Part shown: piece after piece, positions 27,506 through 35,908 of the stretch
How positions within the stretch are numbered: position 1 is the stretch's first letter
How the letters are laid out: each line of letters opens with the position of its first letter
Assembly (NCBI GenBank): GCA_013289825.1
Contig: JABCZF010000027.1
Coordinates: forward strand, 1-64,000
From: Acidobacteriota bacterium
GTDB taxonomy: Bacteria > Acidobacteriota > Terriglobia > Acidiferrales > UBA7541
Length of the DNA: 64,000 nucleotides
Direction of reading: 5' to 3'
Program-made: the position numbers and the translations under genes
The notes under the pieces: model-generated
Told to the model about the DNA's origin: nothing
Seen by the model: the letters and a program-made list of their open reading frames with translations, nothing else
The model's database searches: none

Positions 27506-28468
27506 CTACTGGGTGCTTCTGCCGGACTCCGTCCAGTACACGCCACCCAGCGCGAGTGTGCCGCCCAACACCTGGGTCCAAGAGCCCTTTTCCCCCAGCG
27601 CCAGAATTCCTAGAATCGATGCCAGAACAGGTAAAAGGTAAGTGAAGGCGCCCAACTGCGAGGCCTCAAGGTAGCGAAGCAGCCAGTAATAGAGGAGGTA
27701 CGCAACAGCCGACCCAAACAGCCCCATGTATAAAATGGCTGCCCAGGCCTGCCAAGGAACCGCGCGCCAATTCCCTTCTCGACCCAGCACCCAGGCCTCG
27801 TGGAGGGCCAGCGGAAGGACGACAAGTGCGCCTGCAAAGTGGTTGTAGGCGGTCATCGTCAGCGCGTCGTAATCGCAGGCGACGCGCTTGCCGAGAACGG
27901 CGTAGGTTGCGAAACCGATGGAACCCGTCATGGTAATGGCGTCGCCGAGCAACGAGGGCGAGTGCGCGGATAGGCCGCCCTCGGAAGCCAACACCGCGAT
28001 CCCGGTAAAAGCCATCGCCATCCCCACAGCCTTGTGCCAAGTGGCTCTTTCCAAACGCAGCAGTACAGCGAGAATCAGCGTGTAAATCGGCCCCATACCG
28101 ACGATCACCGCGGAATGGCTCACCGAGGTGTAGTGTAACCCCAGCGTGAAGCAAAATTGGTTCACGCTGACGCCGAAGAAGCCCAAGTAAAGAAACGTCC
28201 AGATATCGTGGCGCGTAAATCCCGGCTTCCGGGCGGCGGGAGCCTCAGCAAACGCACTCAGCCGTAGCTGCTTGAGGCCAAGATAGAAAGGAACCATGAC
28301 TACCCCTGCGGCACAAACTCGAAAGGAAGCCATGGTCAGCGGCGGGAACGAGCGCAAGCCGATCTTCGCAGCAATAAAATTGACGGCCCAAATCACAACG
28401 ATGAGCCCGATCAGTGAGCTGACGACAGGACGGCTGGGGGCACGCCCTGTGGAGGAGTCCACCAGCAC
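27506..28468 (-). CDS. EamA/DMT-superfamily transporter
   Basis: This inner-membrane protein of about 320 residues has ten predicted hydrophobic helices arranged as two EamA repeats (first beginning GLIVVIWAVNFIAAKIGLR, second beginning LLGDAITMTGSIGFATYAVL). Members export or import amino acids and related small metabolites. The frame opens at an ATG at 28537, inside the preceding racemase gene. I prefer a GTG at 28468, just after that gene's stop, because the extra upstream residues are polar and not family-like; this start is uncertain. It is the last gene of the mazG-GNAT-racemase cluster, so its cargo could be an amino acid or N-acylamino acid. That is inference from context. Confidence 0.85.
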   Translation of the reverse strand: MLVDSSTGRAPSRPVVSSLIGLIVVIWAVNFIAAKIGLRSFPPLTMASFRVCAAGVVMVPFYLGLKQLRLSAFAEAPAARKPGFTRHDIWTFLYLGFFGVSVNQFCFTLGLHYTSVSHSAVIVGMGPIYTLILAVLLRLERATWHKAVGMAMAFTGIAVLASEGGLSAHSPSLLGDAITMTGSIGFATYAVLGKRVACDYDALTMTAYNHFAGALVVLPLALHEAWVLGREGNWRAVPWQAWAAILYMGLFGSAVAYLLYYWLLRYLEASQLGAFTYLLPVLASILGILALGEKGSWTQVLGGTLALGGVYWTESGRSTQ

Positions 28469-28472
28469 GTCT

Positions 28473-29579
28473 CTAGACCAACCGTTCTTTCCGCACGGTA
28501 AGCTTTTCGATGCGGTCCCGCCGCGGTTCAAAGCCAATGCCCGGCCCCGTGGGCACGTGAATCGTGCCCTGCGCCGAGACGGTCACGTCCGGTTCGATGA
28601 TGTCCTGGTCCCAGTAGCGGCGGCTGGCACTGACGTCGCCGGGCAGGGTGAAGTTCGGTAGCGTCGAAAGCGCAATGTTGTGTGCCCGCCCAATTCCGGA
28701 TTCCAGCATTCCCCCGCACCACACCGGCATGCCATTTTGCTCGCACAAATCATGGATACGCTTCGCGACATAATAACCGCCGACGCGTCCCAGCTTGATA
28801 TTAATAATCTTGCAAGCGCCGAGAAGGATGGCCGCGCGCGCCTGCTGTTCGGAATGGATGCACTCGTCCAGGCAAATAGGCGTATCGAGCTTTTTCTGCA
28901 GCTCCACGTGCGCGTACAAATCATCCCAACCAAGGGGCTGCTCAATCATCATCAAATAAAAGCCCTCCAGCTGCTTCAAAAGCGGCCAGTCCTCCATCCG
29001 GTAAGCCGAGTTCGCGTCCACCATCAACTTGATCCCCGGAAACTCCTCGCGCAAACGCTTGACCTGCGGCAGCTCCTTTCCCGGCTTCACTTTTATTTTA
29101 ATTCGCTGATAACCCGCAGAGAGTTCCTTCCGGACCGCCGCCGCCAGTTCATCCAGGGAATCCTTAATCCCAATCGAAACACCACTGGAGATTTCTTCCC
29201 GACTACCGCCGAGCAGTTTCCCCAGCGGGGCACCCTTCTGCTTGGCCTCCGCATCCCAAATGGCCGCTTCCAGCGCCGCCTTCGCCATGTTGTGACCGCG
29301 AACCTGTTCCAGCAAGCCCCACACGTCGGCTGCCGCGCCGATCTCTTTCCTTCGGATCATAGGCCAAAGAAAATCCCGCATAACGATCCACGCCGTATCG
29401 GTCGTCTCCGGACTGTAAAAAGGCTTCTCTCCAGCCACGCATTCGCCCCAACCAATGGCGCCGTCTGCAACCACCTCGGTCAGGATGATGCGCCGCTCCT
29501 CGGTGCGCTCCGCACTGGTTTCAAACGGAGCGACCAGCTTCATTCGCAATTCCCGCAAAGTGACTTCCCGTATGCGCAT
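28473..29579 (-). CDS. menC: MenC-type enolase-superfamily enzyme: o-succinylbenzoate synthase or N-succinylamino-acid racemase
   Basis: The 368-residue protein belongs to the muconate-lactonizing subgroup of the enolase superfamily, NAAAR/OSBS family. Catalytic elements are visible in order: the lysine pair in RIKIKVKPG, the metal ligands in LMVDANSAY, MMIEQPL and CLDECIHS, and the second catalytic lysine in IINIKLGRVGG. The family carries o-succinylbenzoate synthase (menaquinone pathway) and/or N-succinylamino-acid racemase activity. The directly upstream gene is a GNAT transferase and no other menaquinone gene is nearby, so the racemase role is favoured. The start MRIREVTLRELRMKL is typical. 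Confidence 0.88.
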   Translation of the reverse strand: MRIREVTLRELRMKLVAPFETSAERTEERRIILTEVVADGAIGWGECVAGEKPFYSPETTDTAWIVMRDFLWPMIRRKEIGAAADVWGLLEQVRGHNMAKAALEAAIWDAEAKQKGAPLGKLLGGSREEISSGVSIGIKDSLDELAAAVRKELSAGYQRIKIKVKPGKELPQVKRLREEFPGIKLMVDANSAYRMEDWPLLKQLEGFYLMMIEQPLGWDDLYAHVELQKKLDTPICLDECIHSEQQARAAILLGACKIINIKLGRVGGYYVAKRIHDLCEQNGMPVWCGGMLESGIGRAHNIALSTLPNFTLPGDVSASRRYWDQDIIEPDVTVSAQGTIHVPTGPGIGFEPRRDRIEKLTVRKERLV

Positions 29580-29642
29580 CGCCCTTTTTTCTCCCGTGTC
29601 GTGTTCCAGAAAGAGTCCATCGCACTTCCAAGACTTGTAGGG

Positions 29643-29662
29643 GGGCGGGGCTTGCCCCGCCC
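29643..29662. repeat. REP-like palindrome (9-bp arms, TT loop)
   Basis: GGGCGGGGC-TT-GCCCCGCCC is a perfect hairpin in the gap between the GNAT and racemase genes. It is preceded by TGTAGGGG. Another hairpin with the same 9-2-9 geometry and TT loop lies at 61277-61296. Confidence 0.6.
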
Positions 29663-29678
29663 TCCCGCCGGGGCCAGA

Positions 29679-30425
29679 CTAAAAGTCGCTCCAGGGAGCC
29701 AACAAATACGCCGCACCTTCCGGAGATTTCCTCACACCCATCGCCGCATATCCGCGCGCAAACCACGTCGAGAACTCTTGGCGAATACGCGCCTGCACTC
29801 GGGCGACTTCCGCCGTATCGGTGTGCTTCCACTGATCGAGTTCCGCAGGCAGTTCAATCCTCGCGGCAAAGGAAGCCGACTGCGGCTCCGTCAAGAGGTC
29901 CGACACCGCCCCTGCCACCCGCGCCGAATCCAACTGCCACTCCACCCACAGCCGGTCGGTCGGAAGTCCCAGATGCAACGGGCTCGTCGTCCGTCCATAA
30001 AGGTTTGGCAGATATTTCCGGGCGATCGCGCCGAGCCGGTTCAAATTAAAATGCGCGTTCCTGGTTTCCAGTGGATCAAACGTCCAGACGATGAGTCGAA
30101 TGCCCCGCCCCAGCGCTTCCTCGCGCTGAAAGAGTTTCAGTCGACGCCCCACCCCCCGGTCGCGATAATCCCCATGCACGCCCGTCATATGCGAATGCAG
30201 ATACACCGTCCCGCCAGCAAATCCTACAAGCGCCAGCGTGTAGCCGACCAAGCGTTCCCCGTCGAAGGCCCCCAGGACCTGTCCGCCGCTCTTTGTTGCC
30301 ACCACAAACAAAGTTGCGGGCTCTACCTCGATGTCCTCTTCACCCCAGATTTCTCTTTGCAATGACACGCATTGCTGAAATTCCTCAATGCCCGCGCATT
30401 TTCGGACGACAATCCCTGGACTCAT
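29679..30425 (-). CDS. GNAT-family acyltransferase (COG3375-like), probable amino-acid N-acyltransferase
   Basis: The 248-residue protein has an N-terminal GNAT fold. The acyl-CoA pyrophosphate loop is visible as HMTGVHGDYRDRGVGRRLK (R/QxxGxG/A type), followed by WTFDPLETRNAHFNLNRLGA, characteristic of this subfamily. In Geobacillus, an N-succinylamino-acid racemase is encoded with a GNAT D-amino-acid N-succinyltransferase and a desuccinylase, together converting D- to L-amino acids. The same first two partners are neighbours here; a desuccinylase is not seen. The start overlaps the mazG stop by 4 nt (ATGA). Confidence 0.8.
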   Translation of the reverse strand: MSPGIVVRKCAGIEEFQQCVSLQREIWGEEDIEVEPATLFVVATKSGGQVLGAFDGERLVGYTLALVGFAGGTVYLHSHMTGVHGDYRDRGVGRRLKLFQREEALGRGIRLIVWTFDPLETRNAHFNLNRLGAIARKYLPNLYGRTTSPLHLGLPTDRLWVEWQLDSARVAGAVSDLLTEPQSASFAARIELPAELDQWKHTDTAEVARVQARIRQEFSTWFARGYAAMGVRKSPEGAAYLLAPWSDF

Positions 30426-31360
30426 CGGCCTTTCGGCGCCTCCGCTGATTTCCGCAAATCGTCTTTTTCACGGCGTTTCGCCGCTTCCCAGAATTCTTCC
30501 ATTTGCGCGCGCGAAACATCCGCCAGCGCTGTCCCGCTTTTCGCCGCCAACTCCTCCATCTGTCTGAACCGCGTGGAAAATTTTGCGTTGGCTTTCTTCA
30601 ACGCGATTTCCGGATCAATGTCGAGGAACCTTGCCAAATTCACGGAGGCAAACAGAAGGTCTCCCATCTCCTCCTCAGTACGCTTGCGATCCTTCGCGCC
30701 GAGCGCTTGACGAAGCTCTCCGGCCTCCTCACTCATCTTGTCGAACACGCCTTCAGCGCTGCTCCAATCAAATCCAATACGCGCTGCGCGCCGAGTAAGC
30801 TGAAATCCTTCGAGCGCCGCCGGCAAAGCTCGCGACACGCCATCCAACAACGAACCATCCTTCGCAGAATGCGGGGCACCATCCGTGCGCTTCTTTCCCG
30901 CCGCACGGCGCTCCTCTTTTTTGATCTGCTCCCAGTTCTTGAGCACTTCCGCCGCGTCCTTCGCCCGCTTCTCGCCAAAAACGTGCGGATGCCGCCGAAC
31001 CATTTTGTCGTGCACTTCCCTAATTACGTCAGCAACCGTGAACCGCCCCTCTTCCTTCGCGATCTCGGAATGAAACACGATTTGCAGCAGCAAATCTCCC
31101 ATCTCTTCCCTGAACTTGCCGTCGTCTCCGCTCTCCAGCGCTTCCAGTACCTCGTAAGCCTCTTCAATCATGTAGGTTCGCAAAGACGCGTGAGTCTGCT
31201 CGCGATCCCACGGACAACCGTCCGGTGCCCGTAACCGCGCCTGCACCGCAGCAAGCTTTTCGAGCCACTCCCCCGCCGTCAAAAGCGTCGATTCTCCAGG
31301 CGCGCGGCGCCCCGCGCCGGACTTCCTGCTTTTCCGCACTTTCTTCTTTTTGGTGGCCAT
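30422..31360 (-). CDS. mazG: nucleoside triphosphate pyrophosphohydrolase MazG
   Basis: MazG hydrolyses NTPs and dNTPs to monophosphates, cleaning the nucleotide pool and tempering ppGpp signalling. The 312-residue protein contains two MazG domains. The N-terminal one has CPWDREQTHASLRTYMIEEAYE and EEMGDLLLQIVFHSEIA (EExxE...ExxD metal sites); the C-terminal one has EEAGELRQALGAKDRKRTEEEMGDLLFASVN. A Lys/Arg-rich N-terminal extension precedes the first domain, and a basic linker with a KKEERRAAGKK stretch joins the domains. It is the first gene of a minus-strand cluster running into the GNAT, racemase and EamA genes. Confidence 0.94.
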   Translation of the reverse strand: MATKKKKVRKSRKSGAGRRAPGESTLLTAGEWLEKLAAVQARLRAPDGCPWDREQTHASLRTYMIEEAYEVLEALESGDDGKFREEMGDLLLQIVFHSEIAKEEGRFTVADVIREVHDKMVRRHPHVFGEKRAKDAAEVLKNWEQIKKEERRAAGKKRTDGAPHSAKDGSLLDGVSRALPAALEGFQLTRRAARIGFDWSSAEGVFDKMSEEAGELRQALGAKDRKRTEEEMGDLLFASVNLARFLDIDPEIALKKANAKFSTRFRQMEELAAKSGTALADVSRAQMEEFWEAAKRREKDDLRKSAEAPKGR

Positions 31361-31398
31361 CGCTCTCGCGGCTAAATCCCGACCGCAACAAACGTTAC

Positions 31399-31427
31399 AC
31401 TTTACGGTGAGCCGCTAACTTTGACAA
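31399..31427 (-). promoter_or_regulatory. candidate promoter of mazG-GNAT-racemase-EamA
   Basis: On the minus strand, TTGTCA (31422-31427) and TAAAGT (31399-31404) are separated by 17 nt, about 40 nt before the mazG start. Confidence 0.5.
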
Positions 31428-31523
31428 GCGCGCTGGGCCAGCCGATTCCGCCCCATACCGCGCTTCTTAATTCTCCGACCCGTGCTAAACTTAAAGGGAC
31501 AACAATTGCCGAGGATTGTCCCC

Positions 31524-32000
31524 TTGACCGACCACAAGCAAGAAGACTCATTTCGCGTTATCGACCGCCGCCCCTTTACCGCCGAAGGGGAACTCCGCCC
31601 GGAAGCCATGGAGGAAAAGGAACGCGAGGCCAAGCGCGAGGAGCGGCTGCATCCCATTGGCGAGGCTCCCAAACCCATCGCGCCGCCGCCACCTCCCGTC
31701 GAGGTGCCCAAGCGTTCCCTGCCGTTCGAAAACCTTGTGCGCATGCTGGGCAGCAATGCGGCCATGGTCCTCGGCGCCTATGCCGACCCGCGCACCGGAC
31801 AGCCGGTGATTGATCCCGAAGCCGCCCATGAATTGATCGATATGCTGGACGCCCTCCACGAAAAGACCAAGGGAAACCTGGCGCCGGAGGAAGATACCTT
31901 GCTGCTCGATCTTCTAGGCAAACTGAAGATGACCTATCTGGAGGTCAACCAGGCGGTGGCCGCACAGGCTGCCTCGCCAAGAGCCAAGACGCGGCCTTAG
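31524..32000 (+). CDS. DUF1844-family protein
   Basis: This small cytoplasmic protein has about 158 residues. The N-terminal 65 residues are charged and end in a proline run (IAPPPPPVEVPK). The C-terminal part is the DUF1844 helical domain (LPFENLVRMLGSNAAMVLGAY, HELIDMLDALHEKTKGNL, LLDLLGKLKMTYLEVNQ), a family of unknown function. A TTG at 31524 with GAGG 9 nt upstream is the best start. The frame also offers a GTG at 31482 without a ribosome site. It lies 42 nt before the MBL-RibF gene on the same strand, so the two are probably co-transcribed. Confidence 0.8.
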   Translation: MTDHKQEDSFRVIDRRPFTAEGELRPEAMEEKEREAKREERLHPIGEAPKPIAPPPPPVEVPKRSLPFENLVRMLGSNAAMVLGAYADPRTGQPVIDPEAAHELIDMLDALHEKTKGNLAPEEDTLLLDLLGKLKMTYLEVNQAVAAQAASPRAKTRP

Positions 32001-32042
32001 CTAGTTCGGCCCGGCGTTCACAAGAGTTTCAGTATTTTCAGC

Positions 32043-33863
32043 ATGCCCCAGGTTCCGCTAAAAATCACCGTTCTAGGCTCCGGCACGTCCATGGGCGTTC
32101 CCTCGCTCGCGTGCCATTGCTCTGTGTGCAGTTCGAAAGACCCGCATGACAACAGGCTGCGCCCTTCCCTGCTCCTCTCGCGCAACGGCCAAAACGTGGT
32201 CATTGACACCACCCCTGACTTTCGCCAGCAAGGCTTGCGTGCCCGCGTCGAGCGCCTGGACGCCGTCCTGCTCACGCACGGCCATGCCGATCACATCATG
32301 GGTTTCGACGACATTCGCCCTTACAACCTTCGGCAGCGAGCCGCGCTACCGGTTTACGCCAACGAGGAAACGTTCCGCTTCATCCGCCGCGCGTTTGCTT
32401 ACGTCTTCGACGGCAAGCCCACGCGCAGCTCGATTCCCAGCGTCACCCTTGTTGAAGCCAAGGCGCCCTTCGAACTTCTGGGCGTCACTTTCACTCCCAT
32501 TCCGCTGTTGCACGGCGACATGGAAGTCTTGGGCTTCCGCTTTGGCCGCGCGGCATATCTCACGGACTTTAGCTCGCTGCCTGCTTCTTCCTTCGCATTA
32601 TTGAACGATCTCGATGTGCTCATCATCGATGCATTGCGCGACGTCCCTCACCCCATGCATCAGACCGTCGAGCAAGCTCTCGCGCTGATTAAAGAACTAA
32701 ATCCTCAGGGCGCCTGGTTTACCCACATCGCGCATGACTTGCCGCACGCGAAAACCAATGAACGCCTGCGCAATCTCGGCTATTCCAACGTGCAACTCGC
32801 CTACGACGGCCTGGAAATCGATGTGAAAGTGGACGAAGCCAGCTCGGCCGGCGAAGGCGCGAGCCCAGCCGCTACCCGGCCATCGCCGCTCGAGTTGCTT
32901 CGCTCGACCGAGGCTTGGGCCGCCAGCCATGCCGCTTCGAACCGTGGCAGTACGCTCGCCATCGGCAATTTTGACGGCATCCACCTGGGCCATCAGGCCA
33001 TCCTGCGCGCTGCCGTCGCTCGCGCCCGCGACGTCAGCGCCGTCGCCACGGCTCTCACGTTCGACCCGCTTCCCCAAAAGGTTCTCCGCCCGGACTCCGC
33101 CCCCCTGCGCCTTTCCACCACGGAACAGCGCCTGCGTTGTTTCGCTGAGATCGGCATCGACGCCGCGGTGGTCCTGCCCTTCACCCAGGACCTCGCAAAG
33201 CTCACGCCCCAGGAATTTGTAGACCAAATTCTTGTTCGGGATCTTCAAGTGCGCGCCGTTTTTGTCGGAGAAAATTTCCGTTTCGGCCACAAGCAGGCCG
33301 GCAATGCCGGGATGCTTGTGCGGCTCGGCGCGGAGCGCGGCTTCGACGTGGTCATTCTTCCGCCGGTAATCCATAAGCGAGAAGTCGTCTCCAGCACCAT
33401 CATCCGCCGCGAGATTGCTTCAGGCGACGTCGCTCACGCCGCCCGACTCCTCGGCCGTCCATTCGTGCTGAGTGGAAACGTCGTCTCAGGCACGGGTACC
33501 GGCCGCCGCTTCACATTTCCGACATTGAACCTCGACCCACAGCAAGAACTCCTGCCCGCACGCGGAGTCTATGTAACGCGCACCCGTATCGACGGGGAAT
33601 CGCGCACGCGGCGCTCGGTCACAAACATCGGCGTCCGTCCAACATTCAACGGCTCAGCCCAGAGCGTTGAGACCCACGTCCTCGAGCCTCTCGGCGAGAC
33701 CCCACCCGGCCAGATTGAGATCCATTTCTGGAAACGTCTGCGCGAGGAAAAAAAATTCAGCGGCCCGGAAGAACTGCGCACGCAAATCGCCGAAGACATC
33801 CGCTCTGCCGACAAGTTCTTCACTCGCCTGCGCCGCGTGCGCTCTTCCCGCGTCTCCGTCTGA
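32043..33863 (+). CDS. ribF: fusion of a PhnP-like metallo-beta-lactamase-fold hydrolase with RibF (riboflavin kinase / FAD synthetase)
   Basis: A single 606-residue frame encodes two normally separate enzymes. Residues 1-261 are an MBL-fold hydrolase of the PhnP/COG1235 type: LGSGTSMGVP, two Cys motifs (CHCSVC), the metal motif THGHADH (78-84), LTDFSS and FTHIAHD. A flexible Ala/Ser/Pro linker spans about 262-285. Residues 286-606 are RibF: the FMN adenylyltransferase motif GNFDGIHLGH (308-317), VVSSTIIR, then the riboflavin kinase domain with FPTLNL and SVTNIGVRPTFNG. RibF converts riboflavin to FMN and FAD. The hydrolase's substrate is unknown; a phosphodiester is typical of relatives. No stop or frameshift lies between the halves. 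Confidence 0.9.
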   Translation: MPQVPLKITVLGSGTSMGVPSLACHCSVCSSKDPHDNRLRPSLLLSRNGQNVVIDTTPDFRQQGLRARVERLDAVLLTHGHADHIMGFDDIRPYNLRQRAALPVYANEETFRFIRRAFAYVFDGKPTRSSIPSVTLVEAKAPFELLGVTFTPIPLLHGDMEVLGFRFGRAAYLTDFSSLPASSFALLNDLDVLIIDALRDVPHPMHQTVEQALALIKELNPQGAWFTHIAHDLPHAKTNERLRNLGYSNVQLAYDGLEIDVKVDEASSAGEGASPAATRPSPLELLRSTEAWAASHAASNRGSTLAIGNFDGIHLGHQAILRAAVARARDVSAVATALTFDPLPQKVLRPDSAPLRLSTTEQRLRCFAEIGIDAAVVLPFTQDLAKLTPQEFVDQILVRDLQVRAVFVGENFRFGHKQAGNAGMLVRLGAERGFDVVILPPVIHKREVVSSTIIRREIASGDVAHAARLLGRPFVLSGNVVSGTGTGRRFTFPTLNLDPQQELLPARGVYVTRTRIDGESRTRRSVTNIGVRPTFNGSAQSVETHVLEPLGETPPGQIEIHFWKRLREEKKFSGPEELRTQIAEDIRSADKFFTRLRRVRSSRVSV

Positions 33864-33878
33864 GGCCAGATCCAGTTG

Positions 33879-33893
33879 TCGCCGAATCGGCGA
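33879..33893. repeat. short palindrome in a convergent gap
   Basis: TCGCCGA-A-TCGGCGA, with perfect 7-bp arms, lies just after the ribF stop in the 141-bp gap before the convergent Fur-family gene. There is no T-run, so it is not a clear intrinsic terminator. Nothing else is recognisable in the gap. Confidence 0.35.
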
Positions 33894-34004
33894 AAGGCCC
33901 GCGTATCTAACCAACCGGTTAAGCACAACGACTGCTGGATCAGGACATTGGCCCAACGCAGGGCCAGCACCTGGCGAAGCCGTCTCTAGCTTCGAGCACG
34001 CGGC

Positions 34005-34499
34005 TTAGGAGGGAGTCTTAGCGAGACAATCTTCGCAGTACCCGCCCACTTCGGTGCGGGATACGGTGACCTTCATCTTGAAATCTCGCGCAATCTGCTG
34101 TTTCAGCTGCTCGTAAAGCCGGCTCTCGAACTCCCGCACCTTGCCGCACCCCAAACATGCTACGTGAATGTGGTCGCGCGGACCGTGGCTCTCGTAATAG
34201 TGCCGGTCGCCCCGCAAATGCAGGAGGTCCAGCTCGTCAATAAGTCCATGCTTCTTGAGGAGATCGATGGTGCGGTATACGGTAACAAGATGGACGCCCG
34301 AATCGATTTTCCGTGCCCGCTCGAGAATCTGATCCACGTCCAGATGTTGTTCGGCGGCATCCATGACCTCGAGGATCACGCGCCTCTGCCGGGTCAGCCG
34401 AATGCCGCGCCCGCGGATGGCCTGCTGCAGTTTTCCAGTAGTCTCTGCGGTATTGAGGCGCTCGCCCGTCGAAACCCGGTGGGCCGGCGATACTGACAT
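34005..34499 (-). CDS. Fur-family metalloregulator
   Basis: The 164-residue transcription factor has an N-terminal winged helix (RGIRLTRQRRVILEVMD, TVYRTIDLLKKHGLIDEL). The C-terminal dimerisation domain has HYYESHGPRDHIHVACLGCGKVREF and a second Cys pair in GYCEDC, consistent with a structural Zn(Cys)4 site. Sensory-site ligands (HxH in DHIHVAC) are present. Fur, PerR, Zur and Mur cannot be told apart from sequence alone. GGAGG lies 8 nt before the ATG. It is the distal gene after rseP (32-nt gap), so it may be co-transcribed with the isoprenoid/envelope operon. Confidence 0.9.
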   Translation of the reverse strand: MSVSPAHRVSTGERLNTAETTGKLQQAIRGRGIRLTRQRRVILEVMDAAEQHLDVDQILERARKIDSGVHLVTVYRTIDLLKKHGLIDELDLLHLRGDRHYYESHGPRDHIHVACLGCGKVREFESRLYEQLKQQIARDFKMKVTVSRTEVGGYCEDCLAKTPS

Positions 34500-34531
34500 G
34501 TCTCGCCCTCCCTGGCGCGGCGCGCTGCGAG

Positions 34532-35881
34532 CTAAGAATGACTTGAAATCCGCCGCAGGATGTCATTGTACATAACGACGGCGAAGATGACCAAGAGGAA
34601 CACCAGGCCGACCTGGACGAAGCGCTCCTTGAAGCTCAGGCTCAAATCGCGCCGCATTACTCCCTCAATCGCAAGAAGCAGGATATTTCCGCCATCGAGG
34701 ATAGGAATCGGCAAGAGATTCAAGATGCCCAGGTTAACGCTGATCAGCACCATTAGGAAAATTACGTCCATCGGCCCTCGGCGCACGGCCTGGCCCGCCA
34801 TGTGGGAAATTCCCACAGGTCCCTGCAGCTGTTTGATAGAGACCCGCCCGCTGAATAATTTCCCGACCACGTCCATCGTTCGCTCGATGGTGTCGACGGT
34901 CCCGGTGAAGGCAAACCGCAAGCTCTCGCTGAAGGATACGTGCTTGTAGGCGCTTTCGTCCCGCGGAAGAACCCCGATCTGATAAGTATTCTGCCCGGTT
35001 TCCGCCGCATCCTTCTTCGGTGTCACCGTCAGGTGCGTGGATTGTCCCTTGCGGACTACCTCGAGCGTCATGGACTGGCCATTCGAGGACTGGGTCGCCT
35101 CCCGGAACTGTTCCCAGTACTCAATTTTCTTTCCGTTTACCGCCGTTATCTCATCGCCTTCCCGGAGTCCGGCGCGTTCGGCCGGTGTACCCGGAGCGAC
35201 TTGATCGATGATCGGACGGATGGGCGCATATCCTAGAATACTGTTGGCGTCTGTTTGTTCCTTTACCGGGACCTCGACGGTCCGGCGGACTCCCGAATCG
35301 TCCACTTCCATCTTGATGGTCGCACCGGGCGCGGCCTGCTTCAGTGCCAGGAGGGCCTTCTCCCAACTCGGAGTCGCCACGCCGTTAATCGAGAGAACCG
35401 TATCGCCCGGTTTTAAGGGGCTTGGCGAGGGCGAGGTTTCTGAATTCGCAGGCAGACCTGTTACGTGCACAGGGGCATCCAGATAGGCGGGATAAGGCAC
35501 GCCCACCATGGTAAAGAGTCCGGTAAGGAGAAATACTGGAAAGATCAGATTCACAGCCGGACCGGCGAAGGAAATTAGTGCCCGCTGCCACCGGGGCTGG
35601 CTCATCAATTCGTCAGGCGCGCCCGTGGGCGGCTTTTCTCCTGCATCAACTTCGGAAAGATCTTGCCCGGCCATGCGCACGTAGCCGCCCAGCGGCAGCG
35701 CGCTCACGCGGTAGTCCGTCGGGCCTTTCTTCCACCCAAAGAGCCGCGGGCCGAAACCGATCGAAAAGACGTCAACGCGCACGCCGCACAGCCGCGCGGC
35801 GACAAAGTGTCCCCACTCGTGAATGAGAACCATTACGCCGAGCACCAGGCCTACTCCAACGATCAGGTAAAGGACATCCAT
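34532..35881 (-). CDS. rseP: RIP metalloprotease RseP (site-2 protease)
   Basis: This 449-residue inner-membrane zinc protease performs regulated intramembrane proteolysis, for example of anti-sigma factors, and clears signal-peptide remnants. The first helix carries HEWGHFVAARLCGVRV (HExxH zinc motif). A central PDZ-domain region follows (VIDQVAPGTPAERAGLREGDEI), with a partial first PDZ before it (VTGLPANSETSPSPSPLKPGDTV). The third zinc ligand is in NLLPIPILDGGNIL near the C-terminus. The length equals E. coli RseP. It is separated from dxr by 27 nt, the common dxr-rseP arrangement. Confidence 0.95.
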   Translation of the reverse strand: MDVLYLIVGVGLVLGVMVLIHEWGHFVAARLCGVRVDVFSIGFGPRLFGWKKGPTDYRVSALPLGGYVRMAGQDLSEVDAGEKPPTGAPDELMSQPRWQRALISFAGPAVNLIFPVFLLTGLFTMVGVPYPAYLDAPVHVTGLPANSETSPSPSPLKPGDTVLSINGVATPSWEKALLALKQAAPGATIKMEVDDSGVRRTVEVPVKEQTDANSILGYAPIRPIIDQVAPGTPAERAGLREGDEITAVNGKKIEYWEQFREATQSSNGQSMTLEVVRKGQSTHLTVTPKKDAAETGQNTYQIGVLPRDESAYKHVSFSESLRFAFTGTVDTIERTMDVVGKLFSGRVSIKQLQGPVGISHMAGQAVRRGPMDVIFLMVLISVNLGILNLLPIPILDGGNILLLAIEGVMRRDLSLSFKERFVQVGLVFLLVIFAVVMYNDILRRISSHS

Positions 35882-35908
35882 GTCTACGTCTTCTCCCTAT
35901 TCCGGCTC

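Noticed and set aside
28680..30365. A 561-codon plus-strand frame opposite the racemase and GNAT genes
   Set aside because: It spans two conserved genes in antisense, including their intergenic palindrome. The translation is rich in Arg, His and Pro with no domain.
31421..31426. Plus-strand TTGACA as a -35 box for the DUF1844 gene
   Set aside because: No -10 box at 16-18 nt spacing (GATTCC there). The same bases fit better as the minus-strand TTGTCA of the mazG promoter.
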